DNA from: Polytrichum commune | Taxonomy: Eukaryota > Streptophyta > Polytrichopsida > Polytrichales > Polytrichaceae | Length of the DNA: 64,000 nucleotides | Assembly: GCA_950295325.1 (NCBI GenBank) | Contig: OX485809.1 | Span: forward strand, 21,762,001 to 21,826,000 | Direction: 5' to 3' | Shown: positions 1-12,413 of the stretch, in pieces | Layout: each line of letters starts with the position of its first letter | Numbering within the stretch: the first letter of the stretch is position 1 | Notes under the pieces: generated by a model | Told to the model about the DNA's origin: nothing | Databases searched by the model: none | What the model saw: the letters and a program-made list of their open reading frames with translations, nothing else | Made by a program: the position numbers and the translations under genes

Positions 1-159
1 GGAATGAAAAGTGGCCTCCCTCCAGGATGCAGATGCAAACCCAGGCAAAACTACCACTCATCCTGCTTTCTGCATTCTGGTTGGACTTGGAAATGATAGG
101 ATTTTACCATTAATGCTCAGAAATCACCCCAAAAAATTTCATGAAATATTGTTCTTCAA

Positions 160-622
160 CTGGTTATTTCTCAAACTCAACCGGCTCGTCCATGAGGTGT
201 AATTTCCGGAAGTCTTCATCTTCAACGGGTTATTTCTCAAACTCAACCGGTTCATCTGTAACAGGTGATTTCTCTGAACCCCAAGCCTCAACCATGTAAT
301 TTCTTTGAACCCCAAGCCTCAAACAGGTAATTTCTATGAACCCCAAGCCTCAACCAGTGATTTCTCTGAACCCCAAGAAACCCCAAGCATGTAATTTCTC
401 AACCCCAAGCCTCAACCGGTAATTTCTCTGAACTCCAATCCTCAAGCAGGTGATTTCTATGAACCTCAAGCAGGTAATTTCTCTGAACCCCAACCTCAAC
501 CGGTGATTTCTATGAACCTCAAGCAGGTAATTTCTCTGAACCCCAACCTCAACCGGTGATTTCTCTAAACCCTAAGCCTCAACCGGTGATTTCTATGAAC
601 CTCAAGCATGTAATTTCTCTAA
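160..622. repeat. Minisatellite array (TGATTTCTCTGAACCCCAAG-type units)
   Basis: A roughly 63-base segment with ATTTCTCAAACTCAACCGG is present twice (about 157 and 220). It is followed by about a dozen degenerate 25-40 base units alternating AGGTGATTTCTCTGAACCCC and AAGCCTCAACC. Units differ by substitutions and small length changes, so the array is old. No open frame persists through it. A single related unit occurs at about 7,968-8,000. Confidence 0.85.
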
Positions 623-2920
623 AGTTCTTTGTCCTTTAGCTGATAGCAGGCTCCCTACATAAGTCGACATTATGCAGGGAGGGCGGCAATTCCTGCATGA
701 TTTTTCATCCGGATTTGCAATTTGAAGGGACCACTAGGCGTCGTTCCTGCATCCGCATCTGCATCACGGATGTAAAAGTGCAAATGCAGATGCGAATGCA
801 GGGTGAGTGACCTTGCCCTAACATAAGAGTCTTTAACCTCTTAAAGGCCGAGGAAACCCGGTCACTCGATGTCTAACAATACTAGCAAACACGTGTACGT
901 TATAATCTATGGAATGTGAACACATAGACGACTGAGAATTTGCATGAACACTACGAACTTTACAAACTTTCCACATGTATGGTCGAAGCAAAGTTTCTAT
1001 GAAACTGGGTTCACTTTTTTTTACCAAGTCAACATCTTATCAAAGGGAATATCCTCTTCTAATGCTATATATGACCGTACAAAAGGTATTTTTGTAAAGT
1101 TAGGATTGTTTACGCAAAATTGTTGTTGTCCGCATGTCTCATGTCAAAAGTTATGATGTAAACATGTACGCTTGTGTGGTTAGGCATAGGTGGTTGCATG
1201 GATAAACAAATCATTCTAAACACCTCCTAAATCAAGGGCTAGCATATGTCTTCTTCTTTGAGTTGTCCCCCCCCCCCCCCCCGAAACCACCAAATCTATC
1301 TAAGGTGAATTGCAATCAACAAATTCATAACACACAAACAATTGTATGTCATTGATTGTCTTCATAATCAACATTAAATGTGCATCAAAATACTCCAAAT
1401 GGAACTTGAGGGACTGACTATTAGGATGAATTTGTATACACCTATGTAGGACATATTTATATTGCATACCCCTTTACCTCAGTAAGATTGGTGGGGACAA
1501 AGCGTTCATTATGTCATTTGAGGTTGATCTAGCATGTTCTCAAGATCCTCCCATCTCACCTAGTGAGACATTGAGGGTGTATTAAAGCTTATTGGACAAC
1601 ATCTTCCTTCTCACACACCAAAATAATACCTAAATTTCTAAGTGTAGAGTACTTGTTTGTAGTCCCCCCCGTATCTACTTCACCATCCCCTCATATTCTT
1701 CACTCTATTCCTTTGCCTCAAACCACTTTAAGAATGTCGTGTAATTGAATTTTGTTAGATGGCACTGACTAGTGGTTGGCTCTAGCACAATGGACTAGAA
1801 GCGGGGAAACATAGGGGTTGCTCTTAGGTTCTCGTACAATTGGTTAAAGACATCCATTTCACTTGAATATCCCCACTTTGGTTGGGTGGACTATGATGGC
1901 AAGAAAGCAATGGGAATCAAGTTTGAGGTTGGTCACCCATCTTGACAATATTTGGACATTGGGCAACTTAACTTCATCCTATGGGATATGGGTTGAAACC
2001 ACTCTCAAAACACCATATTTCCAACTTCATCAAAATTCTAAACCACTCCAAATTAAGCATTAGTACGTGCAACGACGTGTGTCTCACATCAGTGAGACCT
2101 TTCATCTTGTGTACACACAACACTAATTTGAAGGTTGTGTGGCAACACGATATGATCAGAACGATCTAGTTGAAACGCTTAGTTTGGACCAAATCAAGAA
2201 CTTAGTGGACCTTCCCCTTCCACGTCACAAACGCCACCAAGAGCACGGAAACCTCAACCTCAACCTCAACCCCAATAACCTAATATCAAATGACAAACCT
2301 CTCCCCACAAAAACCATTTCCCCCTCAATTGATGGCATGAATCAAGCACGCACGTCAACGTTGCGGCTCCAACCCTTACTATGCGTGTGCCCTAATTAGA
2401 ATAGCCTCGTATACCTTGTTGCCCAAACCTCACAAAACGGTGGTTTTGCTCTCACAATTTGACGCCCATTGGCACCATTTTCGCTACCTTTATACAAGTT
2501 AGCTTCATTCGTGGCGGCCAAGATATATATACGAGGAGGCTAGGCTAGGAACTAGGAAGGGAAGGAAGGAAGGACGGGGGGAGATAGACAAAAGAAACCT
2601 AGAAGCATCTTTGAGGTGTGTTTGGATTTGTGGCGCCGGAATCCAAGGTTGTTTGCCGTCGGATGGGCATTGGGTGTAAGTTAAGGTCAAAGCCTGATTG
2701 ATTGATTGATTGATGGAAGGAAATCCGACTTCCAAAGCCTTTTGTGTCATAGGTGTCATAGGTTACGGGGAAATTGGTACGGAGAGAGAGAGGAGTCAGC
2801 ATGGCATGATGGCAGGCAATAACATGCCCCCTACTTTAACTTACTTATTTTAATGAACGGGGCGAATCAACCCCTAGCTAGCTAGCTAGTTATTCACACA
2901 TGAAGCCGTTGGGTTTTGAG
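623..2920. other. No convincing gene; low-complexity runs
   Basis: Apart from the hairpin at 746-802, only short unsupported open frames occur. A C16 run lies at 1,267-1,282. CTCAAC-rich simple sequence sits near 2,250-2,270, with GGAAGGAAGG and GATT/GCTA microsatellite-like runs near 2,550, 2,700 and 2,877. I recognise no protein family in any frame. Confidence 0.6.
746..802. repeat. Short inverted repeat / hairpin
   Basis: A 19-base arm (746-764, CCTGCATCCGCATCTGCAT) is followed after 19 bases by its reverse complement (784-802) with one mismatch. The pair could fold as a stem-loop in RNA. A related GATGCAGATGC string lies at about 25-35. Function is unknown; it may be the remnant of a foldback element. 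Confidence 0.7.
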
Positions 2921-3035
2921 AGAAATAACCGGTTGAAGTTCCACACTTCAGGAGAAGTATCGAGGAATCCATGGAATATACCTCCAATTAATAAAGGAAA
3001 ACCGTAGGATCACAACTTTATGCAGCGTAACAGGT
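2921..3035 (+). repeat. Dispersed repeat, copy 1 (AAATAACCGGTTGAA family)
   Basis: This matches 30,805-30,933 in the same orientation: AAATAACCGGTTGAA, then a purine-rich stretch, then GAATATACCTC and finally a (C)AGTTGGA/AGGTTGGA block. It is diverged and has no visible ends, so the parent element is unknown. Confidence 0.6.
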
Positions 3036-3456
3036 TGGACTTGGCACAACAGTAGGATTTAATTAGACCGGTTATATATATATATGCTCCTATTTACCTA
3101 TTTACATCAACATGATGTGGCTACTAACTTATATATGTAGACTAGACGAAGGCCGCCCCGCCCACACAAAATACTTAACTTAGATTTAAAAGAAAGGAAA
3201 GGGAGTGTGAGAGCATTGGCATCTCGGGAAATGCATCATATCGCCACACCAGCACAGCCACATGGTTTTGGACATGTGGCGCTCCGTACTTGAACCCATG
3301 ACTGCCACGTGTCGGTTCTGTCCAATATATTGCATTTCAGTCCAAGTTGTGAATGACGATGATGATAGACTCATCAAACAATCCTATGAATGAAATTTGG
3401 CCGATGATGAAGTTCATTGTCCAACTAGACATATGAAGCAAGGTGGATGGGCCTTA

Positions 3457-3829
3457 AGGTTTGTGGGTTGTTATTTGGTTTGGTTTTCACGTTCTTCAAC
3501 TTCTACCGATTTCATTTCCACAACCACACTCGTGTTGCATTAGCAAATCTAGGATGGAACATGTGCAAAAACTGGATTGAAAATTGAACCGTCCATGGTT
3601 TAGTTATGGTTATTGGAAGTGTATGTTTGTTGGTTTCTTACTGGATATGCAAGTCCTCCTAATTGTGTTTATTGTTGAGTGTAGAGTTGTTATTAAGATT
3701 TGAAGACATATTCCAATCTCTTTTAACATGTGTCTTTATGATGTTTTCTCTTTGATCCTCACCGAACCACATGCAATCAAATCTAGGGGTCCTGATTAAG
3801 AAAACAAGCCACTTAGAACCTGTCTACCT
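3457..3829 (+). mobile_element. MITE family A, copy A1 (TA-flanked, AGGT...ACCT)
   Basis: The copy starts TA/AGGTTTGTGGG and ends ACCT/TA. Its interior aligns with 60,121-60,499: shared blocks include TTCTTCAACTTCTACC, TGTTGCATTAGCAAATCTA and a TCACCGAACCACA block near the 3' end. The right terminus is less well preserved than in the other copies. The TA flanks and short inverted ends suggest a Tc1/mariner (Stowaway-like) non-autonomous element; that assignment is inference. No coding capacity. Confidence 0.6.
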
Positions 3830-4132
3830 TAAGTGGTTTCTTTTTCCGACTATCCTCGCTTCTCTTAGGATATGAAACATGCGATTAGCACGAGATGGTT
3901 AGCAAATCCCAAATCAAGGTTGTAGCTGCTTTCCTCGTAGTTTTCACATCTCATGTGAACATCTTATTCATTATCAAAGTGAAGATTCTCATGCTTATTA
4001 AGTGGTCGTGTGGTCTTTCCACTTATGTTGACTAATGAGTCTGTAATGGTTATCATGATTTGAGCACACGGTCCAATCTCTTTTAAACACATGTGTTTTT
4101 GGTATCCATTTTTGTTTTTCCAATAATTTAGG

Positions 4133-4302
4133 TGTGCTCACTATTGAATTTAAAACAATTAATATGTTTTGTGTACATGGTCCAATCTCATTGTATTACA
4201 TGGTTTTTGGTGTCCATTTTTTACTACGTTCGTTGCTATTCACCAATAAGATATAGGTGTCCAATTTGATGAGTGACCACATGGCCCCCACATACCGTAA
4301 TT
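4133..4302 (+). repeat. Dispersed repeat B, copy 1
   Basis: Three related stretches (4,133-4,302; 5,998-6,144; 12,414-12,588) share TTCACTATTG-like starts, GTCCAATCTCATTGTA, TTTTGGTGTCC and GTGACCACAT blocks in the same order. They resemble the inner part of MITE family A and may be a diverged subfamily. Termini are not defined. Confidence 0.55.
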
Positions 4303-5997
4303 GAACTTAAGGCTTGATTAACTCAATTATAAATTGGTGAGATTTGCATACTCATTAATATGATAATTTTAGCAAGTTTGTAGTGTGTGTCATGCCTTGG
4401 TACCTCCACTGTATCTCTCTTAGCTTGGTCTTTTAGCTTAGCCTGAGCACCTAACAACTATGCACTCGGTAGGAGGTAAGTACGTGGGTGAGATGTGGTC
4501 AGTAGGTAGGCAAGTTAATACCTTCGTAGGTATCACAAGTGTCATGACTAGTGGGCGGACAAATAGGTCCAGCGTAATCCAATGGTCAACTTATTCCTCT
4601 TTAGACATTAAATGGGGCCAGAGTTATAGAAGGATTGTCCGTCTGGAAGGTGAAATCTTCTTGAATTTCGTGCGTTGGAGTTCCCAATGTAGAGTAGGAG
4701 ACCCAATAAGAATGGAGGACAAAAACATAAACATGATTTGAGCATGTGAAGGGTTTTAACCAAAACTATGTAGTCCTGATACATGAAGGAAATTCATTTA
4801 ACTTTATACTTAAAACCATGCTCACATGAAGTTCACCAAGTTTTTTTGAGAACACCAATTACATGGATGTGATCTTTATATTGATATCAACAACAAGGTT
4901 GCTTATAGCAAGTGGACAATGTGTGTTACTATGTAAAACTACATTAAGCCTTGACGTGACTTAAGTTTTTACTATGAAAAAGATGACCACTATTGTAGAA
5001 CCCGAAGATTGATATTATTAGACAAAACGACCCCTAAATCAAGGTTAGAAACCCCAAATTAGGCTAATGAACTTCACATGATATAAACTAAAGGTCATAG
5101 ATCCTGAATTAAACTAATGAGCTTAATAGATATGAATCAATAGCCAACATATAGGAAACTCAAAATTTTATTACGACCCCTTTGGTAGGTTGCTTCAACG
5201 AGGAGGGCATGGTGCACCAAGGGGGGGGGGGGGCTGAGGGGAGGCCCACACGAGGTATAAATGGAAAGTTGATCGAGTCATCATTCTTTGAAATCATTCA
5301 CCAACATGGAAAGTAAGTGGTGGTGGACACATTCTCACATAGCCTTGCGGCCAAGGCTATTCTCCCAGATAAGAAGAAAGTTAAGTGAAGTCACACTTGT
5401 AAAGATCTTCGGGATGCCTGATGGGAGATGCCTTGGGCAGCCTCCCAGGCTCCTATTTTTCAGTGTTAGATAAGTTATTAAGTTGTGGAAGGGTGCACGC
5501 ATGGGTCACTTGCAGTCACGTAGCTATATAATAACCCGACCCATGACTTCAACTTTTCCCTTTGTGGGATCCCTGATTCATCAGGAGGTCACGATTAAAT
5601 GTTAATGGGGCCCTCACCAGCTAGCTCCGCATCATGACGGTGCTGGGCCCCTCTTATATCCGCAGTCACAAACTCTTGTCAGCAATTGTAGCCTTACCCG
5701 AAAACAAATCCGTACAAGTTTACAACATGTGCACACTCGAAAACCTCAAAAATTGAAGTTATGTGGCCTTATTGTGGGCAATCGATCGGCCTGACTCCAG
5801 ATCGAGGCATTTATTTTCTTTTTCTGGCAGTTGGATCGGCTCGAGAATTGCCTTGTGTGGTTAATGATTGCATATAGTCACGAACGTCAATGCCATTAAA
5901 AATCGGCGGAGAGATGCAAAAGTTATGAGAGTTGCTCCACAGTGAAGATTCTTTTCCTCTTTAAGTAATCAGATTCATAGGCCGTCCCCATTGCGAC
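4303..5997. other. No recognised gene
   Basis: Open frames such as 4,460-4,741 start at ATG but show no recognisable domain, codon signal or neighbour support. A G13 run lies at 5,221-5,233. I cannot support a gene here. Confidence 0.5.
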
Positions 5998-6144
5998 GAT
6001 GTTCACTATTGCACGTAAAATGGGGTCTATACTTTGAATACACAGTCCAATCTCATTGTAACGCGTGTTTTTTTGTTTGGGGTGTCCGTATACCCCTCAA
6101 TACAGGTCTCCAATTGAGAAGAGTGACCACATACCTTAATTGCA
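5998..6144 (+). repeat. Dispersed repeat B, copy 2
   Basis: It carries the same ordered blocks as 4,133-4,302 and 12,414-12,588 (TTCACTATTG, GTCCAATCTCATTGTA, GGTGTCCGTA, GTGACCACAT). No coding capacity. Confidence 0.55.
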
Positions 6145-8110
6145 AAACCATCAGTGAACGCTTGAACAAGGAGTACGTTAAGTAACTTATGACGCACTTA
6201 GAAGAGTCTTGGCTCCTCAAGCATGCAGATATTTGTGCTGGGGCGATGGATCAGCGACTTAGGTATAAGTTCTCAAAATATCATTTTTGGGCGCTGCAAA
6301 TTATTCAGGGGAAATTGGTGGACTACTAGGATGACCATGTGCGGCTTGGGATACTATGTTCATGTGGCCAAGTTAAGTATATACTGCTGATTTCTGATTC
6401 CCAGGTCCTTGGATAAATATCAATGCCAGAGCTTATAAACACAACTTGAAGGCCATAGGCTGACTTGTTATTAGTGGAGAAGTCCAAGATCCCTGTCCTC
6501 ATTAGCATAATATTTATTGCTTCGAGATTGATGACTTACATCTCACAAGGTTAACGGCTTGAGGTCTGTCGACTGATTTGATTTTGGGCACACTGGAGTT
6601 TGGCAGCATCAGAGTATCATTCTCATGTGCATTTACTCAAGTGATAATTTGTTTCCATATTCTTCAGTGGAAATTGCAAATTATGAGGTGGCAAGCTGTC
6701 TAAAAATATGCAAAGTTGCAACAGTCGACATAACATAACTTATGCATAATGCGTGATAAAGTGCGTGTGTCGGCTTTTTGATTATGAATGGCATGGCATG
6801 GCATGTGTGGGAATTAGCATGGACAAGAATCCAAGCTAATTAGTTACGACATGTGCAGGCTGTAGCCTCGTGTATAGCTTATATGTTAATGGTGGATGAA
6901 GGTGACCACTAGAGGTCGCATAAACCTACGAGCACCTTGAATGCAGCTCCTCATTGGATCAGTCTTTTTAATAAGTGTGTCAGAGAAGTACATGGTCCCG
7001 TTGCTCTAACCTCGGACTGATACAACCCAAATGAAGCACTTCATTAATTTGTGAATATGATGCAAGTACAGCTGAGAGATAAGTTAATTATATTGTTCAT
7101 AGGTTAGGTATGCACTCTCTTCAATCGAATTAGGTTCATATGCTTGCCACCATATTCTGAGCTTGATAATAAGTGGAACGATCTCCTGCATCACGGGATT
7201 TGAGGACAAAGATAAATTTGGAGTGTTGGTAAAGGCAAGCGTGAGTGTCTTGGTCTGCAAGAGAAAAATGTGGTCATGTCCAGCTGCTGATCAGACTGTC
7301 CCTCTGCAAATTCTGTACACTTGCATGTTTTTCAGTGTCTCAGGGTACTATGTAATACGGGCTGGTCCTTTTCTTTGCCTTGCAGAGCAGTTTACCTTCA
7401 TAACGCATAAGTCAGGCTCGTCACTTCACCGCTTAACTTTTGTGTACTGTGATGCAAAGGTATAAACCTGGCCTCGTAGACATGAATGTGGGTAATTACC
7501 TCAGTGACATTCAGATCATCTCTTCCATCAAATAGACAATGTAGATCATGTGGCAAATTTTTCCATATGCTTTAATGTAGCAACTTGATGGAAACAATGC
7601 AACCATGGCAGCTGCCTCGACATGTGCGTGTACAAGTCATTTGAAATTTGCGCACATCGTTCTGAGCCCTGGAACCCCGAGTCTACTTCTGCCCAAAGAT
7701 AATGAACACCAACACTGTGCTTAATCATCACACTTAATAAGAACCAGGTGGCATCCGCAGCACTGGTTACTGAAATGGCATGTTTAATGGACTTCGGACC
7801 AGTGTCTGGGAGAAATTTTGGACAAAATCGGTCGAGATCCAAGCATTTCCAAGTACAACTGGTTACATGTTCATATCTTGCGGTTTTCCTTTATTAATTT
7901 AGGCTATGTTCTACAGATTCCTCTAAAATGATTGGCGATTTGCCTAAAATTTTGAACTCGAACAGATCATTTCTCAAACTCAACCGGCTCATCTGTAACT
8001 AGCGGGTGGAGGAACCCCTTCGTAGCTCCGGACCACTAATTAATTTCTCGCCACAGTGCCTAATTTGCCATAGATAACTAGTTATGTAGAGGGAAGCCAG
8101 GGGAATGTAT
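6145..8110. other. No recognised gene
   Basis: Only short unsupported frames are present on both strands. At 7,968-8,000 there is an isolated copy of the minisatellite unit seen near 225-255 (CATTTCTCAAACTCAACCGG). Nothing else was recognised. Confidence 0.5.
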
Positions 8111-8139
8111 AGAAGCTCATGTATCACGATATTTCTTGT

Positions 8140-9060
8140 GCGTTTGACTGGTCGGGGTGAGGCACATCCTGATTGTCGAAGATCGCATGCTCAACCTGAT
8201 CCTCGCGAAACTTATTACTTCGTCGTGCTCTACTATGCACGTAAACTTCTCTGTCCCATCATGAGAAATGTATACAGATACAGGGAAGGAGATGGATAGG
8301 ACAGCTACCGATCAAAAGAGAAGCTCCTCGTGATTCCTCATGGATTTCTCAACAACAAGCTCGGGTCAAGGTTGTTGGTTCATGAATGTGATACTAAACC
8401 TCATTAGCCTAATTCGACCAAAACTACGTGGAGGAGGATTCCCGAACCACTCTAGAATCACAAACTACATATATGGGGCAACGAAAGAATTTGCCCATCT
8501 AGCCTATGGCCGGGGACTCATGAGTTGTTCAGTATCTGGGGAGAGAAATGGCGATGTTTCTGGTGCGTTTTTTGGGTGGCACAATGTTTGACCTGTCAGG
8601 GTAAGTCACATCCCGATTGCTGTTGGTCAGAGATCACATGCTCTCGACCTCCTAGTCATTGTGAAACTGATCACTCCATGCTGCTTTACAATCATGCACA
8701 TAATTTTCTCTGTGCAATCAAGAGATGGATAGGATAGCTGCCGATTAAGTTCCTAGTGATTCCTCATCAAAATTCTCAACAGCAGGCCAGGGTTAAGGTT
8801 GTTTGTTCATGAATGTGATACTAAAGCGCATTAACCTAATTTGACCAGAACTATGTGGAGGAGGATCCCCGAACCGCTCTAAAATTACACACTATTTGGG
8901 GGAAGGAAGGAATCTGGCCATCTAGCCTATGGCCGGGGGGGGGGACCTCATGGATTCATAAGTGTCTGGTGGGAGAAATGGCGATGTTTCTGGTGCGTTT
9001 CTTGGGGGGCACAATGTTTGACTGGTCGGGGTAAGGCACATCCTGATTGTTGGTGTGCTC
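8140..9060. repeat. About 440-bp tandem repeat containing the 3' end of the adjoining gene
   Basis: Two full units and the start of a third are marked by CTGGTCGGGGTGAGGCACAT (about 8,147), a related string at about 8,590 and another at about 9,021, giving periods near 443 and 431. Further matching blocks include GTGGAGGAGGATTCCCGAAC, CCATCTAGCCTATGGCCGGG and GAAATGGCGATGTTTCTGGT. The outermost unit overlaps the C-terminal codons of the minus-strand gene at 8,956-9,309. Translating the other units on the minus strand recovers diverged versions of that same C-terminus. A G10 run sits at 8,935-8,944. Confidence 0.85.
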
Positions 9061-9309
9061 TAAATCCTGGTGGTCATAACAAAGATGTGTGAAGCGTTCT
9101 TGGTAAGGAGGAGGCTGAGGGGGCACATAAGGGGGTAGGCAGTAGTCTGGGTGACGCCATATCTGCGTGTCTATGTTGCCGGCTGGCTTGGGGTACTTGT
9201 AATTGAGTTTGTTGCGGTTCAATCCTGTGGGCTCCGGAATAGGGGGCCGCTCAACACAATCCTTGAACTGCCTGCCGAAGAATCGAGAGTTTCTCTTGGG
9301 TGCCGACAT
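8956..9309 (-). CDS. Small conserved-looking protein, 117 aa, function not recognised
   Basis: I do not recognise this protein with confidence. It begins at an ATG in good context (CAACA before ATGTCGG, read on the minus strand) and is far more GC-rich than its surroundings. Residues 1-75 look like genuine protein: a basic start (SAPKRNSRFFGRQFKDC), then a Pro/Tyr-rich stretch with PPIPEPTGLNRNKLNY, a WRHPDYC block near 52-58 and PPYVPPQPPPYQERF. There is no signal peptide or membrane segment. The last 45 or so residues lie inside the downstream tandem repeat and may be an acquired or terminal-exon sequence ending PKKRTRNIAISPTRHL. It could be a small organelle-associated subunit, or one exon of a longer gene; neither is shown by the sequence. 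The 5' side (9,310-9,660) has no other gene. Confidence 0.55.
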   Translation of the reverse strand: MSAPKRNSRFFGRQFKDCVERPPIPEPTGLNRNKLNYKYPKPAGNIDTQIWRHPDYCLPPYVPPQPPPYQERFTHLCYDHQDLEHTNNQDVPYPDQSNIVPPKKRTRNIAISPTRHL

Positions 9310-9663
9310 TGTTGCCCCGCGACCACAAACTTCACAATCTAGCTAACTAGATTACCCTCTTTCTCCCAAACCTTGAATGCAGAAACTAGAAATTCCGTGC
9401 TTCAGCTGTAAATGATCTGGAAGAGAATCATGGGGTAATGCTTGCTAGAAACTTCAAAGTTTTCTACAGTCGAAGTGATGAGTGAAAGATTAACAGAGGT
9501 TTCTTTCAAAGGAGTGAGATGATGCTTAAAGCCTGATCTGCTGCTTCTGAATCGGGAAGGAAGGGATGCGACGGTTGAGGATCATGCAAACTTTGCCATT
9601 TGTCTTGTCCCTTCACTGAGATTTCAAGTTTTGGTCTGTCGTCTGTCATCTCTCATCCATCTA

Positions 9664-9977
9664 AGGTATGCGGGTATTATTCGGTTACTTTTCTTAATTG
9701 GACACCTGTATTTCATTGGTGTGTGGTTAGGTGAGGATCAAAGAACAAACATTATAAAGACAGCACATGTTTAAAAGAGATTGGAATATGTCTTCAAATT
9801 TTATTACCTACTTCACACTTAATAGTGAACACAATTGGGAGGACACAATTGGGGGGACCTGTGTAAAACCTTATTCAGGTAAGGAAATCGCTAATGCAAC
9901 ACAATTTTGTAGACATTAATCTGATAAATATGAAAATGGAGAACAAGAAAAAAAAACTGAATAACACCCTCATACCT
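9664..9977 (-). mobile_element. MITE family A, copy A2
   Basis: Flanked by TA on both sides. The left end is AGGTATGCGGGTATTATTCGG, and the right end is its near reverse complement ending ATAACACCCTCATACCT. Interior blocks (GAGGATCAAAGAACAAAC, TTCACACTTAATAGTGA) are the reverse of those in A1 and A4 and match A3 at 53,898-54,396. Non-coding, 314 bp. Confidence 0.8.
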
Positions 9978-10948
9978 TATGGGAATTTGCCTACACAAAA
10001 GTCCTTCATTTCCTTCAGAGCTCTCAATGGCCAGAGTGCATGTTCATGCATGACCTAATTAAGTAGTGAATATAAACCCAAGTGCACTTTTTGACACATC
10101 AATTGAGTGAAATCAAGCAAATCCTTACATTAGGAGCAAAGATCTAGACTGTCGTCCACATTTCATATTTGCGTTGATCTCTTTCAGCTTAATTTCCTGG
10201 CATCTGATAATTATCGGTGGCCACACGTACTAAGAATTACAACTTCAATCCTGGAGGATCATAAGTTATGTTACTCAAACTTTGAATCTCAAACTGTAGT
10301 TGGGTTTGTCTCAGGTGAAGCACCAACTATTGTTAATGCCTCCCAGCCTTGTTACAACTCATTAATGGACTATTCAAAAGAATGGATTTAAAGCCTCAAC
10401 AACTTATAAGAAGAAAATGGCTACAACATATGAGGATGATGGAAATTTATAAGAAAGTCAGCACATGTTTTTCTTCTTCCAAACTCCACCATTATCAAAT
10501 CTTACCAGGGCCACCCTCAAGCTTCGGACAACCTTCAATCCTATCCTCAAATCTTGGTTAGACTCGGAAGTAACATACATAGCAGGAGAGCTGAACACTT
10601 CAATTATGATCAGAATCAGAAGTTTCTTATAGCATTTCAATGAATAAATACATAAATACTGAAGCTCTTGAAATGAGATGATGTCCTAGGCCTTGTATAT
10701 AAACAGTATACCGGGCAACTCGTAGATTCTCAGGTTTACATTACTACTTGAATGTTCAGGGTGGCATTATCAATGAATTCTGGATTGTGTGTTGCAGAAA
10801 TTTTGTAAATAAAATAAGGGACTGCACATTTTTTTTTCTTGGTAGGTGCATGGCTTGTGATGTTGATGTGACCACAAGATTTATACGAGAATTAATTCTT
10901 CCTGCATAGGGAGAAGAGCACATTCTATTTCACTTTTGAAATGTATGC
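9978..10948. other. No recognised gene
   Basis: AT-rich sequence with only short frames on both strands. No domain, repeat or RNA gene was recognised. Confidence 0.5.
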
Positions 10949-11175
10949 CACTACACTGTTTATGGTATTTAGTGTCACTTACTATTCTGGATTATGCAAT
11001 GCAATAACTCCATACTATAGAGTCCAGTTTTTACTGTCAAATTTTGTATAGATTTTTCATATATTATAGAATATAAATGACTTTGTCTGGTAGATTATTA
11101 CATTCTCAATGAATAGTTATAGCGTTATGTAACTCTGAATAGTAAGTGACACTAAATACCATAAACAGTGTAGTG
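10949..11175. mobile_element. CACTA-ended foldback MITE, 227 bp
   Basis: The ends are a perfect 39-bp inverted repeat starting CACTACACTGTTTATGGTAT on the left and ending in its reverse complement at 11,175. The 5'-CACTA...TAGTG-3' termini are those of CACTA (En/Spm) transposons. I see no convincing 3-bp target duplication, so superfamily assignment is tentative. A transcript could fold into a long hairpin. There is no coding capacity. Confidence 0.8.
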
Positions 11176-12413
11176 CTCTTTACTGTCAATTCTGAATGAT
11201 ACTTTACCATATGATCTATTAAATAGCTAGAAATAAAGAAAGATATTGTATTTTCAGCTCCTAATAGCTCCATCCATCACCTACATTTCACTGAATCTGA
11301 AAAACAGATTCAGCATAAAAAATTCATCTATTCCTGTTTGAACTTAAAGCCCTTTATCGTCTGTTGCCATCTAATGTTTGTTGTGAGAATGTGAGCTTGA
11401 TGATTTGTAACTTAGTGTTTATTGTGTACTGTGACTTGTAGTACCATTTGTAGTTACACAGTGCTGCTATTCACTTCTACTCACTACCTATTGTCATTAC
11501 CACCAAATCCCTGCATCCTATAAGTTTCATTCTATCTATTGGTGCTATGTTGGGTGAAACTGTCATTATTGGTAGAAACTCTATAGCACCCTGTAACTCC
11601 AGAGGGTAAGTCACAGTGTTGACATATACAGCGTAAGGTTATTACCTATTGAGCTACTTGGAGGGTACTGTAGTAAGTAGGTCCATTATCATACTGCATG
11701 GAGTGGGCATTACTGATCATCACAGTTCTGGTTTGCAATAACATGCATTTAGGTGAAGCCCACTGGCTCCCATTATTGTTTGGTGAACAAAAAATAAATT
11801 CTAAACAAAATAAAATCCTCGTGCATCCTCTCTCGGATACTATGGCCCACCAGTCGAACACAAAGTTTGGGATTTAAATTTAGATGCTTCTCTCAGGCTT
11901 TGTTCAGGCATGTACCTTGATTGTGATAGTTGAAGAGCTTTGAAGGAGAGCTTGGAATCTTGGGTAAGTAGTCTAAATGGAGACATTTTAATGTTTGTGA
12001 GATTTAATTATACAACAGATTGCTGAGCCACCCCAGAAATTTCTGTATAGGTACTTATTTCATTTCTTTCACTTAGAAAATGGAGGATAGAATACAGACC
12101 TCAAGTTCATGTATTTGGATGTTTGGCCTTTGCTCATATACAAGCCTCAATCAATGTTGCAAAAGAGAGGCTGCTCTATAGTCAACCTTCAGCTGCAATC
12201 ACATGGTTCCTAAGCCTGGTATGTGGCCCTAGTGTGGGCATTTCCACCTCCACAGACAATTTCAGCTGTTGGATTCAATCGAAAATTATTCCTTCTAGTT
12301 AGAAATTGTGAATCACAAAGATTATCATTTTAAGTTTCAGATGCAAAAGTTATAAGAAGTCAAAGTGAAGATGTTTTTTTCTCTTTAATTGATGACATAA
12401 CCCTGTGAATGGT
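11176..12413. other. No recognised gene
   Basis: AT-rich DNA with short frames only. Nothing was identified beyond the MITE on the left and repeat B on the right. Confidence 0.5.

Noticed and set aside
2139-2399. 86-codon frame with LNLNLNP repeats
   Set aside because: The frame reflects CTCAAC microsatellite DNA and has no ATG start or supporting context.
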